Shown: piece after piece, positions 1 to 8,171 of the stretch | How positions within the stretch are numbered: the stretch's first letter is position 1 | How the letters are laid out: the number at the start of each line of letters is the position of its first letter | Assembly: GCA_035640715.1 (NCBI GenBank) | Contig: DASQVO010000282.1 | Coordinates: 1 to 43,480 of the forward strand | Length of the DNA stretch: 43,480 nt | Source: DASQVO01 sp035640715 | GTDB taxonomy: Bacteria > Actinomycetota > Actinomycetes > Streptosporangiales > Streptosporangiaceae | Reading direction: 5' to 3' | The notes under the pieces: generated by a model | Told to the model about the DNA's origin: nothing | What the model saw: only the letters and a program-made list of their open reading frames with translations | Database searches by the model: none | Program-made: the position numbers and the translations under genes

Positions 1-344
1 AGGCTGTCGCCGAGGGCGTTGAACACGTGGCCCTTGGTGACGTCGCCCACCGGTACCTCGATCGGCGCGCCGGTGTCGGTGACCTCGGTGCCGCGCACGA
101 GGCCGTCGGTCGGCTGCATGGAGATCGCCCGCACCACATCGTCCCCGATGTGCTGCTCGACCTCCAGCGTCAGGGTCCTGGTCTCCTTGCCCAAGGTGAT
201 GTCGACGTGCAGCGCGTTGTAGATCTCGGGCATCTGCTCGGCGGAAAATTCCACGTCGACGACGGGGCCGATAACCCTCGCGACACGGCCGGTCCCCGGG
301 GTCCCGGCGCCACTTTCCGCGGGGTTCTCTACGGTCGCGGTCAT
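1..344 (-). CDS. atpD: ATP synthase F1 subunit beta (5' part only)
   Basis: This is the N-terminal 114 codons of the catalytic beta subunit; the gene continues beyond base 1. The start is an ATG at 344. A 20-residue Thr/Gly/Glu-rich leader is followed by the typical beta-barrel opening (GRVARVIGPVVDVEF) and by the EVEQHIGDDVVRAI and MQPTDGLVRG stretches that mark AtpD rather than AtpA. The Walker A and DELSEED regions lie outside the window. It follows atpG by 8 bp in the same transcription unit, as in other actinobacterial atp operons. The product hydrolyses or makes ATP at the alpha/beta interface in the cytoplasmic F1 head. Identity is secure. The length and the catalytic part cannot be judged. 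Confidence 0.97.
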   Translation of the reverse strand, partial: MTATVENPAESGAGTPGTGRVARVIGPVVDVEFSAEQMPEIYNALHVDITLGKETRTLTLEVEQHIGDDVVRAISMQPTDGLVRGTEVTDTGAPIEVPVGDVTKGHVFNALGDS

Positions 345-352
345 TATGTCTT

Positions 353-1264
353 TCACTCTCTCCCTGCGGTCGCGTCGGCCATCGCGTTGGCGCCGCCCAC
401 GATCTCGCTGATTTCCTGGGTGATCTCGGCCTGCCGTGCGTTGTTGGCCTCGCGGGTCAGCCGCTCCACGAGGTCGTTCGCGTTGTCGGTCGCCGCCTTC
501 ATCGCGCGACGGCGCGAGGCCAGCTCGGACGCGGCGGCCTCGAGCATGGCGTAGAAAATCCGGCCCTCTACATACTGCGGCAGCAGCCGGTCAAGCACCG
601 CCTCGGTGGACGGCTCGAATTCATACTGCGGCAGCGGCCCGCCGGCCGGCTCCTCCGTGGATTCCTCGATCTCCAGCGGCAGCAGCCGCCGGACCACGGG
701 GCGCTGGGTCAGCATCGAGACGAACTCGGTGCGCACGATGTAGATCTCGTCCACACCGCCCTCGGCGGCTGGCCGGTCGAACGCCTCGAGCAGGCCGCTC
801 GTCACCTCGGTCGCGTCACCGACCGACGGCCGCGCCGAGAAACCGCTCCACTCCCTGGCCGTCTCTATCTGGCGGGCCCTGTGCCAGCCGATGCCCTTGC
901 GTCCCGCGACGAACGGAACGGCCTCGACCTGCCGGTCGGTGAGGAGGCGGATCAGCCGCTGCTCCTCACGCAGCACGTTCGTGTTGAACGCACCGCAGAA
1001 CCCTGAGTCGCTGGTCAGGACCAGCACCGCCGCACGGGAGGAGGATTCCGGCTCGGAGACCAGCGGGTGGTCGATGCTGCCGGACCGGCTGACGACCGCC
1101 TCCACCGCCCGGGTGAGCTCACGCGCGTACGGCTCCGCCTCGCGCATTCGACGCTGGGCCCCGATGATCCGGGACGAGGCGATCAGCTCCTGGGCCCGCG
1201 TGATCTTCCCGATCGACTGGACGGCCCGGATCCGCTGCCGGACCTCACGAAGCTGTGCGGCCAT
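353..1264 (-). CDS. atpG: ATP synthase F1 subunit gamma
   Basis: 303 residues, normal for actinobacterial gamma subunits, which form the rotating central stalk of F1. The N-terminal helix reads AAQLREVRQRIRAVQSIGKI and the C-terminal helix MKAATDNANDLVERLTREAN; these pair as the coiled coil inside the alpha3beta3 ring. The middle contains LTSDSGFCGAFN, a gamma-family signature near residue 90. A Glu/Pro-rich loop (EIEESTEEPAGGPLP) sits before the C-terminal helix. The ATG at 1264 lies 2 bp after the atpA stop, so the two are probably translationally coupled. It is followed by atpD. Nothing is broken or missing. Confidence 0.97.
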   Translation of the reverse strand: MAAQLREVRQRIRAVQSIGKITRAQELIASSRIIGAQRRMREAEPYARELTRAVEAVVSRSGSIDHPLVSEPESSSRAAVLVLTSDSGFCGAFNTNVLREEQRLIRLLTDRQVEAVPFVAGRKGIGWHRARQIETAREWSGFSARPSVGDATEVTSGLLEAFDRPAAEGGVDEIYIVRTEFVSMLTQRPVVRRLLPLEIEESTEEPAGGPLPQYEFEPSTEAVLDRLLPQYVEGRIFYAMLEAAASELASRRRAMKAATDNANDLVERLTREANNARQAEITQEISEIVGGANAMADATAGRE

Positions 1265-1266
1265 GG

Positions 1267-2994
1267 CTAGCTCTTCTCACCGCTCGCCGGGCTGACCTCG
1301 GATGTGTTGCCACCGGACGGGCTGGCCGTTGACGTGTCCCCGCCGCCCGGCTCAGAGGTCCCGGATGTGTACCGGGTCACCTTTTCCTGGCCCGCCTCAT
1401 CCTCGCCGAGGGCCTCCACCGGCTCATCCGTCACCAGCAGTTCGCCGTCGCTCTTCTCGAAGGTGCGGCGGAACTGCTCGATAGCGTCCTTGAGCGCTGT
1501 CAGCGTGTCCTCGGACAGGTCACGGGTCTCCCTGATCGCGGTGAGGATTCCCGCGTTGTTCCGCTTCAGGCTGTCGAGGAACTCCGACTCGAAGCGGGCG
1601 ATGTCCTCGACGGGCACGTCATCGAGGTGGCCGTTGGTGCCCGCCCAGATCGAGACGACTTCCTCTTCCATCGGGTAAGGCCTGTACTGCGGCTGCTTGA
1701 GCAGTTCCACCAGGCGCGCGCCCCGGTCCAGCTGGGCACGGGACGCCGCGTCGAGGTCGGAGGCGAAGGCCGCGAACGCTTCCAGGTCGCGGTACTGGGA
1801 CAGCGCCAGCCGGAGCGTACCGGCGACCTTCTTCATCGCCTTGACCTGGGCCGCGCCGCCGACGCGGGAAACGGACCGGCCGACGTTGATCGCGGGCCGG
1901 ACGCCGGAGTTGAACAGGTCGGTCTCGAGGAAGATCTGGCCGTCGGTGATCGAGATGACGTTGGTCGGGATGTAGGCCGAGATGTCGTTGGCCTTTGTCT
2001 CGATGATCGGCAGGCCGGTCAGCGAGCCGCCGCCCATGTCGTCGGACAGCTTGGCGCAACGCTCCAGCAGCCGGGAGTGCAGGTAGAACACGTCGCCGGG
2101 GTAGGCCTCACGGCCCGGCGGCCGGCGCAGCAGCAGGGAGATGGCCCGGTAGGCCTCGGCTTGCTTGGACAGGTCGTCGAAGACGATCAGGGCGTGCTTC
2201 CCCTGGTACATCCAATGCTGGCCGATCGCGGATCCGGTGTAGGGCGCGATGTACTTGAAGCCCGCCGGGTCCGAGGCCGGCGACGCAACGATGGTGGTGT
2301 ACTCCATCGCGCCGGCCTCTTCCAGTGCCTGGCGCACCTGGGCGATGGTCGAGCCCTTCTGGCCGATGGCCACGTAGATGCACCGGACCTGGCGCTGGGG
2401 GTCACCGGATTCCCAGTTGGCGCGCTGGTTGATGATCGTGTCGATCGCGATGGCCGTCTTGCCGGTCTGCCGGTCGCCGATGATGAGCTCCCGCTGGCCG
2501 CGGCCGATCGCCGTCATCGCGTCGATCGCCTTGATGCCGGTCTGCAGCGGCTCCTTCACCGACTGCCGCTGCACGACCGACGGCGCCTGCATCTCCAGGG
2601 CCCGCAGCTCGGTGCCGCCGATCTCGCCCTTGCCGTCGAGCGGCTGGCCCAGCGGGTCGACGACCCGGCCGAGGAAGCCGTCCCCGACGGGCACGGCAAG
2701 GATCTCGCCGGTCCGGCGGACCCGCTGTCCCTCTTCGATCCGGCTGAAGTCGCCGAGGATGACCACGCCGATCTGGCGCTCATCGAGGTTGAGCGCGAGC
2801 CCTCGTGTGCCGTCCTCGAACTCCAGCAGCTCGTTCGCCATGGCCGAGGGCAGTCCCTCGACTTGTGCGATGCCGTCGCCGCACTCGACGACCTCACCGA
2901 CCTCCTCGCGGGAGGCGGTTTCCGGCTCATACGCCTCGACGAAGCGCGCCAGGGCGTCCCGGATCTCTTCCGGCCGGATTGTCAGCTCCGCCAT
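1267..2994 (-). CDS. atpA: ATP synthase F1 subunit alpha with long C-terminal tail
   Basis: 575 residues. The nucleotide-binding P-loop GDRQTGKT is at 173-180, and the alpha-specific motif PAINVGRSVSRVGG lies later in the catalytic-like domain. The subunit is the non-catalytic partner of beta in the F1 head. Conserved family sequence ends around residue 515-520; the last 55-60 residues are an acidic then Gly/Ser/Thr-rich tail (SGTSEPGGGDTSTASP and similar). Most bacterial alpha subunits stop near 500-515. Mycobacterial alpha also carries a C-terminal extension, which is known to suppress ATP hydrolysis; whether this unrelated-looking tail does the same is inference. The ATG at 2994 gives the expected MAELTIRPEEIRDAL start. 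It lies 77 bp downstream of atpH. Confidence 0.97.
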   Translation of the reverse strand: MAELTIRPEEIRDALARFVEAYEPETASREEVGEVVECGDGIAQVEGLPSAMANELLEFEDGTRGLALNLDERQIGVVILGDFSRIEEGQRVRRTGEILAVPVGDGFLGRVVDPLGQPLDGKGEIGGTELRALEMQAPSVVQRQSVKEPLQTGIKAIDAMTAIGRGQRELIIGDRQTGKTAIAIDTIINQRANWESGDPQRQVRCIYVAIGQKGSTIAQVRQALEEAGAMEYTTIVASPASDPAGFKYIAPYTGSAIGQHWMYQGKHALIVFDDLSKQAEAYRAISLLLRRPPGREAYPGDVFYLHSRLLERCAKLSDDMGGGSLTGLPIIETKANDISAYIPTNVISITDGQIFLETDLFNSGVRPAINVGRSVSRVGGAAQVKAMKKVAGTLRLALSQYRDLEAFAAFASDLDAASRAQLDRGARLVELLKQPQYRPYPMEEEVVSIWAGTNGHLDDVPVEDIARFESEFLDSLKRNNAGILTAIRETRDLSEDTLTALKDAIEQFRRTFEKSDGELLVTDEPVEALGEDEAGQEKVTRYTSGTSEPGGGDTSTASPSGGNTSEVSPASGEKS

Positions 2995-3071
2995 CTTCCT
3001 CGTGTCTTTCCTGTGCGTCGGGTATCGGTTGGCCGGGGTGGGCCAGCCGCCGGGTGGGGGCCGGTCATGGC

Positions 3072-3971
3072 TCAGCCTGCCAGCCGGCGGCGGACCGCCG
3101 CCAGGCGGCTCGCCACGCTGGCATCGATCAGCTCGTCGCCGATCTGGATGGTCATACCGCCCATGACGGCCGGGTCGACCACGATGTTGATGTATACGTC
3201 GTGACCGTAGTTGGCGGCGAGCGCCTCGGCCAGCCTGCGTCGCTGGGCCGGCGTAGGTTCGCTCGCCACGCGTACCACGGCGATGAGGCGCTCACGACGC
3301 CGGGCCGCGATACGGGTGCACATGTCCAGGCTCGCCGGAAGCGACCGGCCCCTGGGGTGCAGCGACATCTCGGTGATCAGGCGAAGCGCCACCGGTGTCA
3401 CCTTGCCGTCGAGCAGCGCGCCGAGCAGCTCCTGCTTGCGGTCGGGCGGTACCGCGGACCCCGAGAGCGCCGCACGCAGCTCTGGCTGTCCTGCGACCAC
3501 CCGGCCGAACCGGAAGAGCTCGTCCTCCAGGTCGTCCAGCTGGCCATCGGCCTCGGCCGCCGCGGCGAACGCCTCGACCGCGACCTGCTCGATCGCGTCG
3601 GTCATGTCGCCCGGGCTCGCCCAGCGGGACCTGACCGCGGTCGTGATGAGCTCCTCGGCCGGGGCGGTCACCTTGCCGTGGAACAGGGCGGCCGCCACCG
3701 CGCCCTTCTCGTCGGCGGGCTTGGCGGGATCGGCGAGCGCGCGCCGCAGGGCGTGCTCGCGGTCGAGCAACCGCAGGACGGCGAACAGATCTTCACCGAG
3801 CGCAGCGGCTCCGGTGGCGGCTGCTCCGGTGGCGGCCGTTCCGGTGGCGGCCGCCCGGCCGGAGCCCGTCCTGCCCGAGGCCGCCGGTGAGGTCGGCCTG
3901 CCAGAGTCCGGAAGTACCTCTGACAGCCGATCCCTCAGCTCGGCGAAGGATGTCCGGCTGACACCGCGCAT
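3072..3971 (-). CDS. atpH: ATP synthase F1 subunit delta with low-complexity insertion
   Basis: 299 residues, longer than the roughly 270 of Streptomyces delta. The start (ATG at 3971, MRGVSRTSFAELRDRL) matches the N-terminus of actinobacterial delta subunits. The helical N-domain (LFAVLRLLDREHALRRALAD, AVAAALF) and the C-terminal GGMTIQIGDELIDASVASRL are clear. Delta joins the peripheral stalk to the top of F1. Residues about 27-58 are an Ala/Gly/Thr-rich insert encoded largely by three 15-bp tandem units (3808-3852), which explains the extra length. The gene is separated from atpF by an unusually wide 149 bp for this operon, in which I see no gene. Confidence 0.95.
   Translation of the reverse strand: MRGVSRTSFAELRDRLSEVLPDSGRPTSPAASGRTGSGRAAATGTAATGAAATGAAALGEDLFAVLRLLDREHALRRALADPAKPADEKGAVAAALFHGKVTAPAEELITTAVRSRWASPGDMTDAIEQVAVEAFAAAAEADGQLDDLEDELFRFGRVVAGQPELRAALSGSAVPPDRKQELLGALLDGKVTPVALRLITEMSLHPRGRSLPASLDMCTRIAARRRERLIAVVRVASEPTPAQRRRLAEALAANYGHDVYINIVVDPAVMGGMTIQIGDELIDASVASRLAAVRRRLAG
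3808..3852 (-). repeat. Three tandem 15-bp units inside atpH
   Basis: The plus strand carries gctccggtggcggct, gctccggtggcggcc and gttccggtggcggcc back to back. On the coding strand they give Ala-Ala-Thr-Gly-type pentapeptides. The length keeps the reading frame, so copy number can change without breaking the gene. Confidence 0.9.
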
Positions 3972-4120
3972 GTGCTTATCGTCCCCCTCGCGGGTGCTTC
4001 ACCTGGCAGTGCCCGCTGGCACGCCAGTCAGCACAGGGCAGCGTCCGGCCCGCCGGCTGCGGCATCCGCATCGTCATCGTCGATTCCCACCCATCTGGGA
4101 TACCCGGACCAGGGGGCTCA

Positions 4121-4642
4121 TCATCGGCTCACCCTCGCCCCGATTCCGCCGCGCTGCTCAAGGTCGGTGAGGAACCTGTCGACAACGCGCCTCTGCCTGG
4201 CCTCATCCTGGAGCGATTCACCCACGATACGGCCAGCCAGCTCGGTAGCCAGTGCGCCCACCTCGGCACGCAGGGATGCGAGGGCCTGCTGGCGCTCGGA
4301 ATCGATCTGCGCGTTCGCGGCTTCCGTCAGGCGCCGGGCCTCGGCCTGAGCCTGCTCGCGCATCTCGGCGATGATCTGCGCGCCCTGTTCCTTAGCCTCT
4401 TCCCGAAGGCGCGCGGCCTCGTGCCGGGCATCAGCGAGCTGCTGCCGGTACTGCTCGAGGACCCGCGCCGCTTCCGCCTGTGCCTCCTCCGCGCGCTCGA
4501 GGCCGCCCTCAATCTTGTCGGTCCGCTCCTGCAGCATCTGCTGGATCCTGGGCAGCAGGACCTTGCCGAGCGCGCCGAACACGATGAGGAACGCGATCAC
4601 CCCGATGATCAGCTCGGTCCAGCTCGGGACCAACGGGTTCAT
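4121..4642 (-). CDS. atpF: ATP synthase Fo subunit b
   Basis: 173 residues with one N-terminal membrane helix (about 10-30, ELIIGVIAFLIVFGALGKVLL) and a long charged helix rich in Glu, Ala, Arg and Gln (about 35-160). That is the peripheral-stalk architecture of b, which holds F1 against rotation through delta. The ATG at 4642 places the hydrophobic segment at the usual distance from the N-terminus. It lies between atpE (45 bp upstream) and atpH. The family has no catalytic residues to check; length and topology are ordinary. Confidence 0.96.
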   Translation of the reverse strand: MNPLVPSWTELIIGVIAFLIVFGALGKVLLPRIQQMLQERTDKIEGGLERAEEAQAEAARVLEQYRQQLADARHEAARLREEAKEQGAQIIAEMREQAQAEARRLTEAANAQIDSERQQALASLRAEVGALATELAGRIVGESLQDEARQRRVVDRFLTDLEQRGGIGARVSR

Positions 4643-4687
4643 CGCCGGGCCGTCCTTCCTATGGTCGCGGATATCACTGCTGCCCCA

Positions 4688-4954
4688 TCAGGCACCGAAG
4701 ATGAACGGGACCACGATGCCGATCAGCGCGAGGGCCTCGGCGAGCGCGAACCCGATCCACATGTACTGCGTGATCCGGCCGGTGGCCTCGGGCTGACGGG
4801 CCATGGCCTCGATCGCGTGGCCGAAGATCAGGCCGATGCCGACACCGGGACCGATGGCGGCGAGGCCGTAGGCGACGGCGCCGAACACCTTGATGTTGCC
4901 CGTGACACCTGTCGTGGGCGCGGCGGCAAGCGCGTGGGTAGCGAGGTCAAGCAT
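4688..4954 (-). CDS. atpE: ATP synthase Fo subunit c (proteolipid)
   Basis: 88 residues forming two membrane helices joined by the polar loop ARQPEATGR (RQP at 53-55), the F1-contacting loop of subunit c. The proton-binding carboxylate is Glu73 in FALAEALALIG. The first helix is Gly/Ala-rich (AYGLAAIGPGVGIGLIFG), as needed for tight packing of the c-ring. There is no Na+-type Gln/Ser/Thr ligand set that I can recognise, so a proton-driven ring is expected. The gene starts at an ATG at 4954 and lies between atpB and atpF. Confidence 0.97.
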   Translation of the reverse strand: MLDLATHALAAAPTTGVTGNIKVFGAVAYGLAAIGPGVGIGLIFGHAIEAMARQPEATGRITQYMWIGFALAEALALIGIVVPFIFGA

Positions 4955-5014
4955 CTATTTGTTTCCTTTGCGTCGGGACCGGCGAACCTGCTCCGCCGGA
5001 TGGTGGCTGACGGG

Positions 5015-5830
5015 TCAGTGGCCTGCTTCCATCGAGTCCGCGAGGTAGGTCGCGGTCAGCGTGGTGAAGATGAAGGCCTGGAGAAGCTGGACAAGGGCCT
5101 CGAGCAGGGTAACCGCGAGGACCATCAGGAACGAGGTCGCGGCGAACACCAGCCCGATGCTGAGGCTGGCCAGATACCAGGTCGCGAGCGTGAAGATAAG
5201 CAGCAGCAGGTGCCCGGCGAACATGTTGGCGAACAGCCGGACGCCGAGCGTGAACGGCTGGATGAAGATGTAACGCAGTACTTCGATCGGGACCAGGATG
5301 GGGTAGATCCACCACGGCACGTCGTGCGGGATCATGTTCTTGAAGTAGCCGGGAAAGCCTTGGTGCTTGAACCCCAGGTAGATATAGGTCACGTAGACCA
5401 TCGCGACCAGCGCCCAGGGAAACCCGATGCGCGATGTCGCCGGGAACTGGAAGAACGGGATGATCTCCATCACGTTCATGAAATAGATGAAGAAGAACAG
5501 CGACACCAGGAACGGCAGGTACTTGTCGCCCTTCTTGCCGAGCGACGGGCGCAGGATCTGGTCGCGGACGAAGAACAGGGCCACCTCGCCCAGGTTCTGT
5601 ACCCCGCGCGGCACCAGCTTGGGCTTGGCGAAGGCGGCCCAGAAGAAGACAATGACGGCTGCCGCGCAGATGATCGCGATCAGGATCGGCTTGGTGAAGT
5701 GAAACGGCCCGATGCTGAAGATCGGCTTGAACTGGAAGTCCTGCAGGCCCGGGGCCGGGAAACCGCAGCCGGAGAAGAGGTGGCACCCGCCGCCGCTGCT
5801 CGCGGCGGCCACCTGAATGTCACCGGTCAC
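5015..5830 (-). CDS. atpB: ATP synthase Fo subunit a
   Basis: 271 residues with five or more hydrophobic segments. It is the stator half of the proton channel. The essential arginine is Arg198 in TLGVRLFANMFAGH, the actinobacterial form of the RLFGNMxAGH signature. The N-terminal GCGFPAPGLQDFQFKPIF is typical of actinobacterial AtpB. The start is taken as GTG at 5830; it overlaps the last codons of the upstream atpZ-like gene by 11 bp, which implies translational coupling. atpE follows after 60 bp. Confidence 0.97.
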   Translation of the reverse strand: MTGDIQVAAASSGGGCHLFSGCGFPAPGLQDFQFKPIFSIGPFHFTKPILIAIICAAAVIVFFWAAFAKPKLVPRGVQNLGEVALFFVRDQILRPSLGKKGDKYLPFLVSLFFFIYFMNVMEIIPFFQFPATSRIGFPWALVAMVYVTYIYLGFKHQGFPGYFKNMIPHDVPWWIYPILVPIEVLRYIFIQPFTLGVRLFANMFAGHLLLLIFTLATWYLASLSIGLVFAATSFLMVLAVTLLEALVQLLQAFIFTTLTATYLADSMEAGH

Positions 5831-6164
5831 CGGTCAACTCCTCTCGCGGGGTTCCCGCTGGTTCGCGTGTCGTCGTGGATCGTGCCCGGCCGTACCGGTG
5901 GATGACGAAGCCGACCGAGATCGCCAGGCCCACCAGCATCCCGGCCGGGACAAAGGCCGTCGAATGGGCGGCCCGGCCCACCAGCCAGCCGATTCCGCCA
6001 TAGGCGGCCATCCCGGCCAGCAGGTAGCTGAGCACGGTATAGCCGACGCCCCGGGGCGGCAGCGCGGTGCCGTCCGGATTCCCGCCCGACGCGGCGTGCA
6101 GCTTGCTCCGGGCCCCGCTCACCGAACGATTGCGCAGGACCCCCGGCACTGGACGTGAAGCCAT
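5820..6164 (-). CDS. AtpZ/AtpI-like small membrane protein
   Basis: 114 residues with two membrane helices (about 40-60, GYTVLSYLLAGMAAYGGIGWLVG; and about 72-90, FVPAGMLVGLAISVGFVIHRYG) separated by a short polar loop. This fits the small 'ATPase gene 1'/AtpZ family that precedes atpB in many operons and is proposed to aid c-ring assembly or ion uptake. The N-terminal 35 residues are basic and variable. It overlaps atpB by 11 bp and follows atpI by only 3 bp, so it is part of the atp operon. The family call rests on size, topology and position, not on a diagnostic motif. Confidence 0.8.
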   Translation of the reverse strand: MASRPVPGVLRNRSVSGARSKLHAASGGNPDGTALPPRGVGYTVLSYLLAGMAAYGGIGWLVGRAAHSTAFVPAGMLVGLAISVGFVIHRYGRARSTTTREPAGTPREELTGDR

Positions 6165-6167
6165 GGC

Positions 6168-6572
6168 TCACCGCTCCCCATCCGGTTCGACGTACGGTGT
6201 CTTCAGCCTGATCGATGCGGTCACCTGGGCGGCGCACCAGGCCAGGACGCAGACGATGGCGGTGAAGCCGAACAGCCTGGCATTGAAGAAGGTAGTTCCC
6301 TGAAGCTGGCTGACCGCGACCGCCAGCGCGATGATCTTGAAGAGGTAGAGGCCGATCGCGGCGAGCATCATCATCTGGGGGCTGACGCGGGCGGCGCGGC
6401 CGAGAGCCACGATATCGATCCCGAAGAAGATCGCCACGAGAGCCACCCCGAGGGCCGCGCCGACCAGCCCGTGCGATCCGCCGATCGCGGCGCAGACTGC
6501 GACCATGACCACGGCGACAGCGGCTGTGGCGGCAGCCGACCACCGGGCGATCCGGGCGTAGTTTGCCAACAC
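6168..6572 (-). CDS. atpI: ATP synthase protein I
   Basis: 134 residues with four predicted membrane helices, the layout of AtpI (subunit I) proteins that open actinobacterial atp operons and assist c-ring assembly. The GTG at 6572 is chosen because GGAG stands 8 nt upstream and because it gives the short MLANYARIARWSAAAT leader into helix one. It is the first gene of the operon behind the AT-rich upstream region. No ATP-binding motif is present or expected. Equivalent genes in mycobacteria (Rv1303) occupy the same place between wecA and atpB. Confidence 0.85.
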   Translation of the reverse strand: MLANYARIARWSAAATAAVAVVMVAVCAAIGGSHGLVGAALGVALVAIFFGIDIVALGRAARVSPQMMMLAAIGLYLFKIIALAVAVSQLQGTTFFNARLFGFTAIVCVLAWCAAQVTASIRLKTPYVEPDGER

Positions 6573-6882
6573 TTAACTGACTCCGGGGGGATCGTTGTGA
6601 ACACCCTTGACCCGAGGCTGTCCATGGAGGAACCCTCTTAGGGCAGGGCGGCAGCGCAACCTTGCGCCGCGGCTGCGGCACGCCGGTTGCCACTGGTCAA
6701 GGAAACGTACCATGCGCCTCTCGCTCGCGTTAATGGGGCTGCTCGTGAAAGATATCACAAAGTTCTTGACTCTGTCTTTACTTTAATGCTCACTTTTTTT
6801 AAACCTACAGTACGCGCCTGATCAATCACAGAACGAGGTTGAATTCCCATCGGGCACGTCCTGGGGCGAGCCGCGGATGGCA
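6573..6882 (-). promoter_or_regulatory. Upstream region of the atp operon
   Basis: This is 310 bp without a gene between wecA and atpI. The stretch 6741-6820 is strikingly AT-rich for this genome, as expected of a strong promoter or UP-like region. On the minus strand a TATCTT hexamer (a TANNNT -10 candidate) overlaps the CRP-like dyad at 6744-6759, but no good -35 stands 16-18 bp before it, so the transcription start is not resolved. The long distance to atpI suggests a leader of more than 150 nt. Confidence 0.5.
6744..6759. promoter_or_regulatory. CRP/GlxR-like operator in the atp promoter
   Basis: CGTGAAAGATATCACA has half-sites GTGA and TCAC separated by 6 bp. It differs from the CRP-family consensus TGTGA-N6-TCACA at one position. 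It lies in the AT-rich part of the atp leader and overlaps the only -10-like hexamer there. Binding by a cAMP-type regulator is inferred from the match. Confidence 0.5.
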
Positions 6883-8136
6883 TCAGCCGCGAGGGGCGGC
6901 GGGGGTGCGCTCCCGTGACCGCACCGCCGCGCCGGGCCGCAGGCCAGCGCTCGCCTCCCCGGCGAAGCCGGTCCCGCCGGAGCCGCCCCGGCGCCCGCCG
7001 CCGTTACCGTTGTTACCGTTGCGGAGCCAGCGCGGCCGCAGCCTCGGTATGGTGACCGGCACCAGGGCCAGCATGGCCACGGCCGTCAGCCCGACCAGCA
7101 CGCTCAGATCGGTGCGGACAAGCGACAGGGACACCACGCTGGCAGTGAACAGCGCCGCCCACAGGTACATGATCAGCACGCTCTGCCGGTGCGAGTGGCC
7201 CACGCTGAGCAGCCGGTGGTGCAGGTGCTTCTTGTCCGCGGTGAACGGTGACATCCCCGCCCTGGTCCTGCGCACCACGGCCAGCAGCAGGTCCGTGTAG
7301 GGAATCACCAGGATCGCGACGGGCAGCAGCAGCGGGAGTACCGTCGGGTACCGGTTGACCGTGGTGTGGCTGTAATCGGTCAGCACGCTCGGATCCAGCA
7401 TCGCCGTGCTGGATATCGGCACATAGGCCAGCAGCAGGCCCAGCAGCATGGCGCCGGTGTCGCCCATGAAGATCCGCGCCGGGTAGAAGTTGTGCGGCAG
7501 GAAGCCGAGGCACATCCCGGCCAGCAGCGCGGACACGAGCGCGGGCACCGACTGTGAGTGGATGCCCACCTCGCGGGCGAGCGTGTAGGAGTAGATCAGG
7601 AATGAGCAGGCGGCGATGGCGACGATCCCGGCGGCCAGCCCGTCGAGGCCGTCGATGAAGTTGACCGCGTTGATCGTGATCACGACGACCAGAATGGTCA
7701 GCGTCAGGCTCAGGTCCGGCGGAAGCACGATGACCGCGCCGCTCGGCTCTGGGATCCAGGACAGCTCGATCCGGCTCCAGACCAGGATGCCGCCCGCGGA
7801 CACCTGGGCGGCGAGCTTGCTGATCGCCCCCATCCCCCAGCGGTCGTCGATAATCCCGGTGATCACCAGCAGGCCGCCGGCCATCAGCAGGCCAGGCACG
7901 GTCCTGCCGGACGGGAGCGCCGACCCCAGATAGGTCAGCTGGCTGGCGACGAGCAGTCCGGCCGCAAGCCCCCCGTACATGGCCAGGCCGCCGAGCAGCG
8001 GCGTCGGGACGACATGCACGTCGCGGGTACGGGCAGCGTGCAGCGCCCCTGCGGCGATCGCGCCGCGCCGGACCAGCGGCGTCAGCAGGTAAGTCACCGC
8101 GGCGGCGAGCAGCAGCGCGAAAACGTATTCCCGCAC
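6883..8136 (-). CDS. wecA: Undecaprenyl-phosphate N-acetylhexosamine-1-phosphate transferase (WecA/MraY family)
   Basis: 417 residues, about eleven membrane helices. It moves a sugar-1-phosphate from a UDP-sugar to undecaprenyl (or decaprenyl) phosphate, the first step of cell-wall linker or polysaccharide synthesis. Family motifs are in order: DDRWGMG (first Asp pair), NAVNFIDGLDGLAAG, FMGDTGAMLLG and the cytoplasmic His loop KKHLHHRLL. The C-terminal 45 residues are a Gly/Arg/Pro-rich cytoplasmic tail and are not conserved. The gene corresponds to Rv1302 by position next to atpI. Start: the GTG at 8136 gives the natural MREYVFALLLAAAVTYLLTP helix, although its purine-rich GAGAAGG is only 1 nt away, so the start is slightly uncertain. 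Confidence 0.93.
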   Translation of the reverse strand: MREYVFALLLAAAVTYLLTPLVRRGAIAAGALHAARTRDVHVVPTPLLGGLAMYGGLAAGLLVASQLTYLGSALPSGRTVPGLLMAGGLLVITGIIDDRWGMGAISKLAAQVSAGGILVWSRIELSWIPEPSGAVIVLPPDLSLTLTILVVVITINAVNFIDGLDGLAAGIVAIAACSFLIYSYTLAREVGIHSQSVPALVSALLAGMCLGFLPHNFYPARIFMGDTGAMLLGLLLAYVPISSTAMLDPSVLTDYSHTTVNRYPTVLPLLLPVAILVIPYTDLLLAVVRRTRAGMSPFTADKKHLHHRLLSVGHSHRQSVLIMYLWAALFTASVVSLSLVRTDLSVLVGLTAVAMLALVPVTIPRLRPRWLRNGNNGNGGGRRGGSGGTGFAGEASAGLRPGAAVRSRERTPAAPRG

Positions 8137-8171
8137 GCCTTCTCAGCCGCCAGCGACCAGATTGGCGGACA

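Noticed and set aside
1627..3204. Long open frame on the plus strand opposite atpA and atpH
   Set aside because: It is the antisense shadow of strongly conserved ATP synthase genes; high-GC DNA commonly leaves such frames open. The same applies to long frames opposite wecA, prfA, GH92 and the mce genes.
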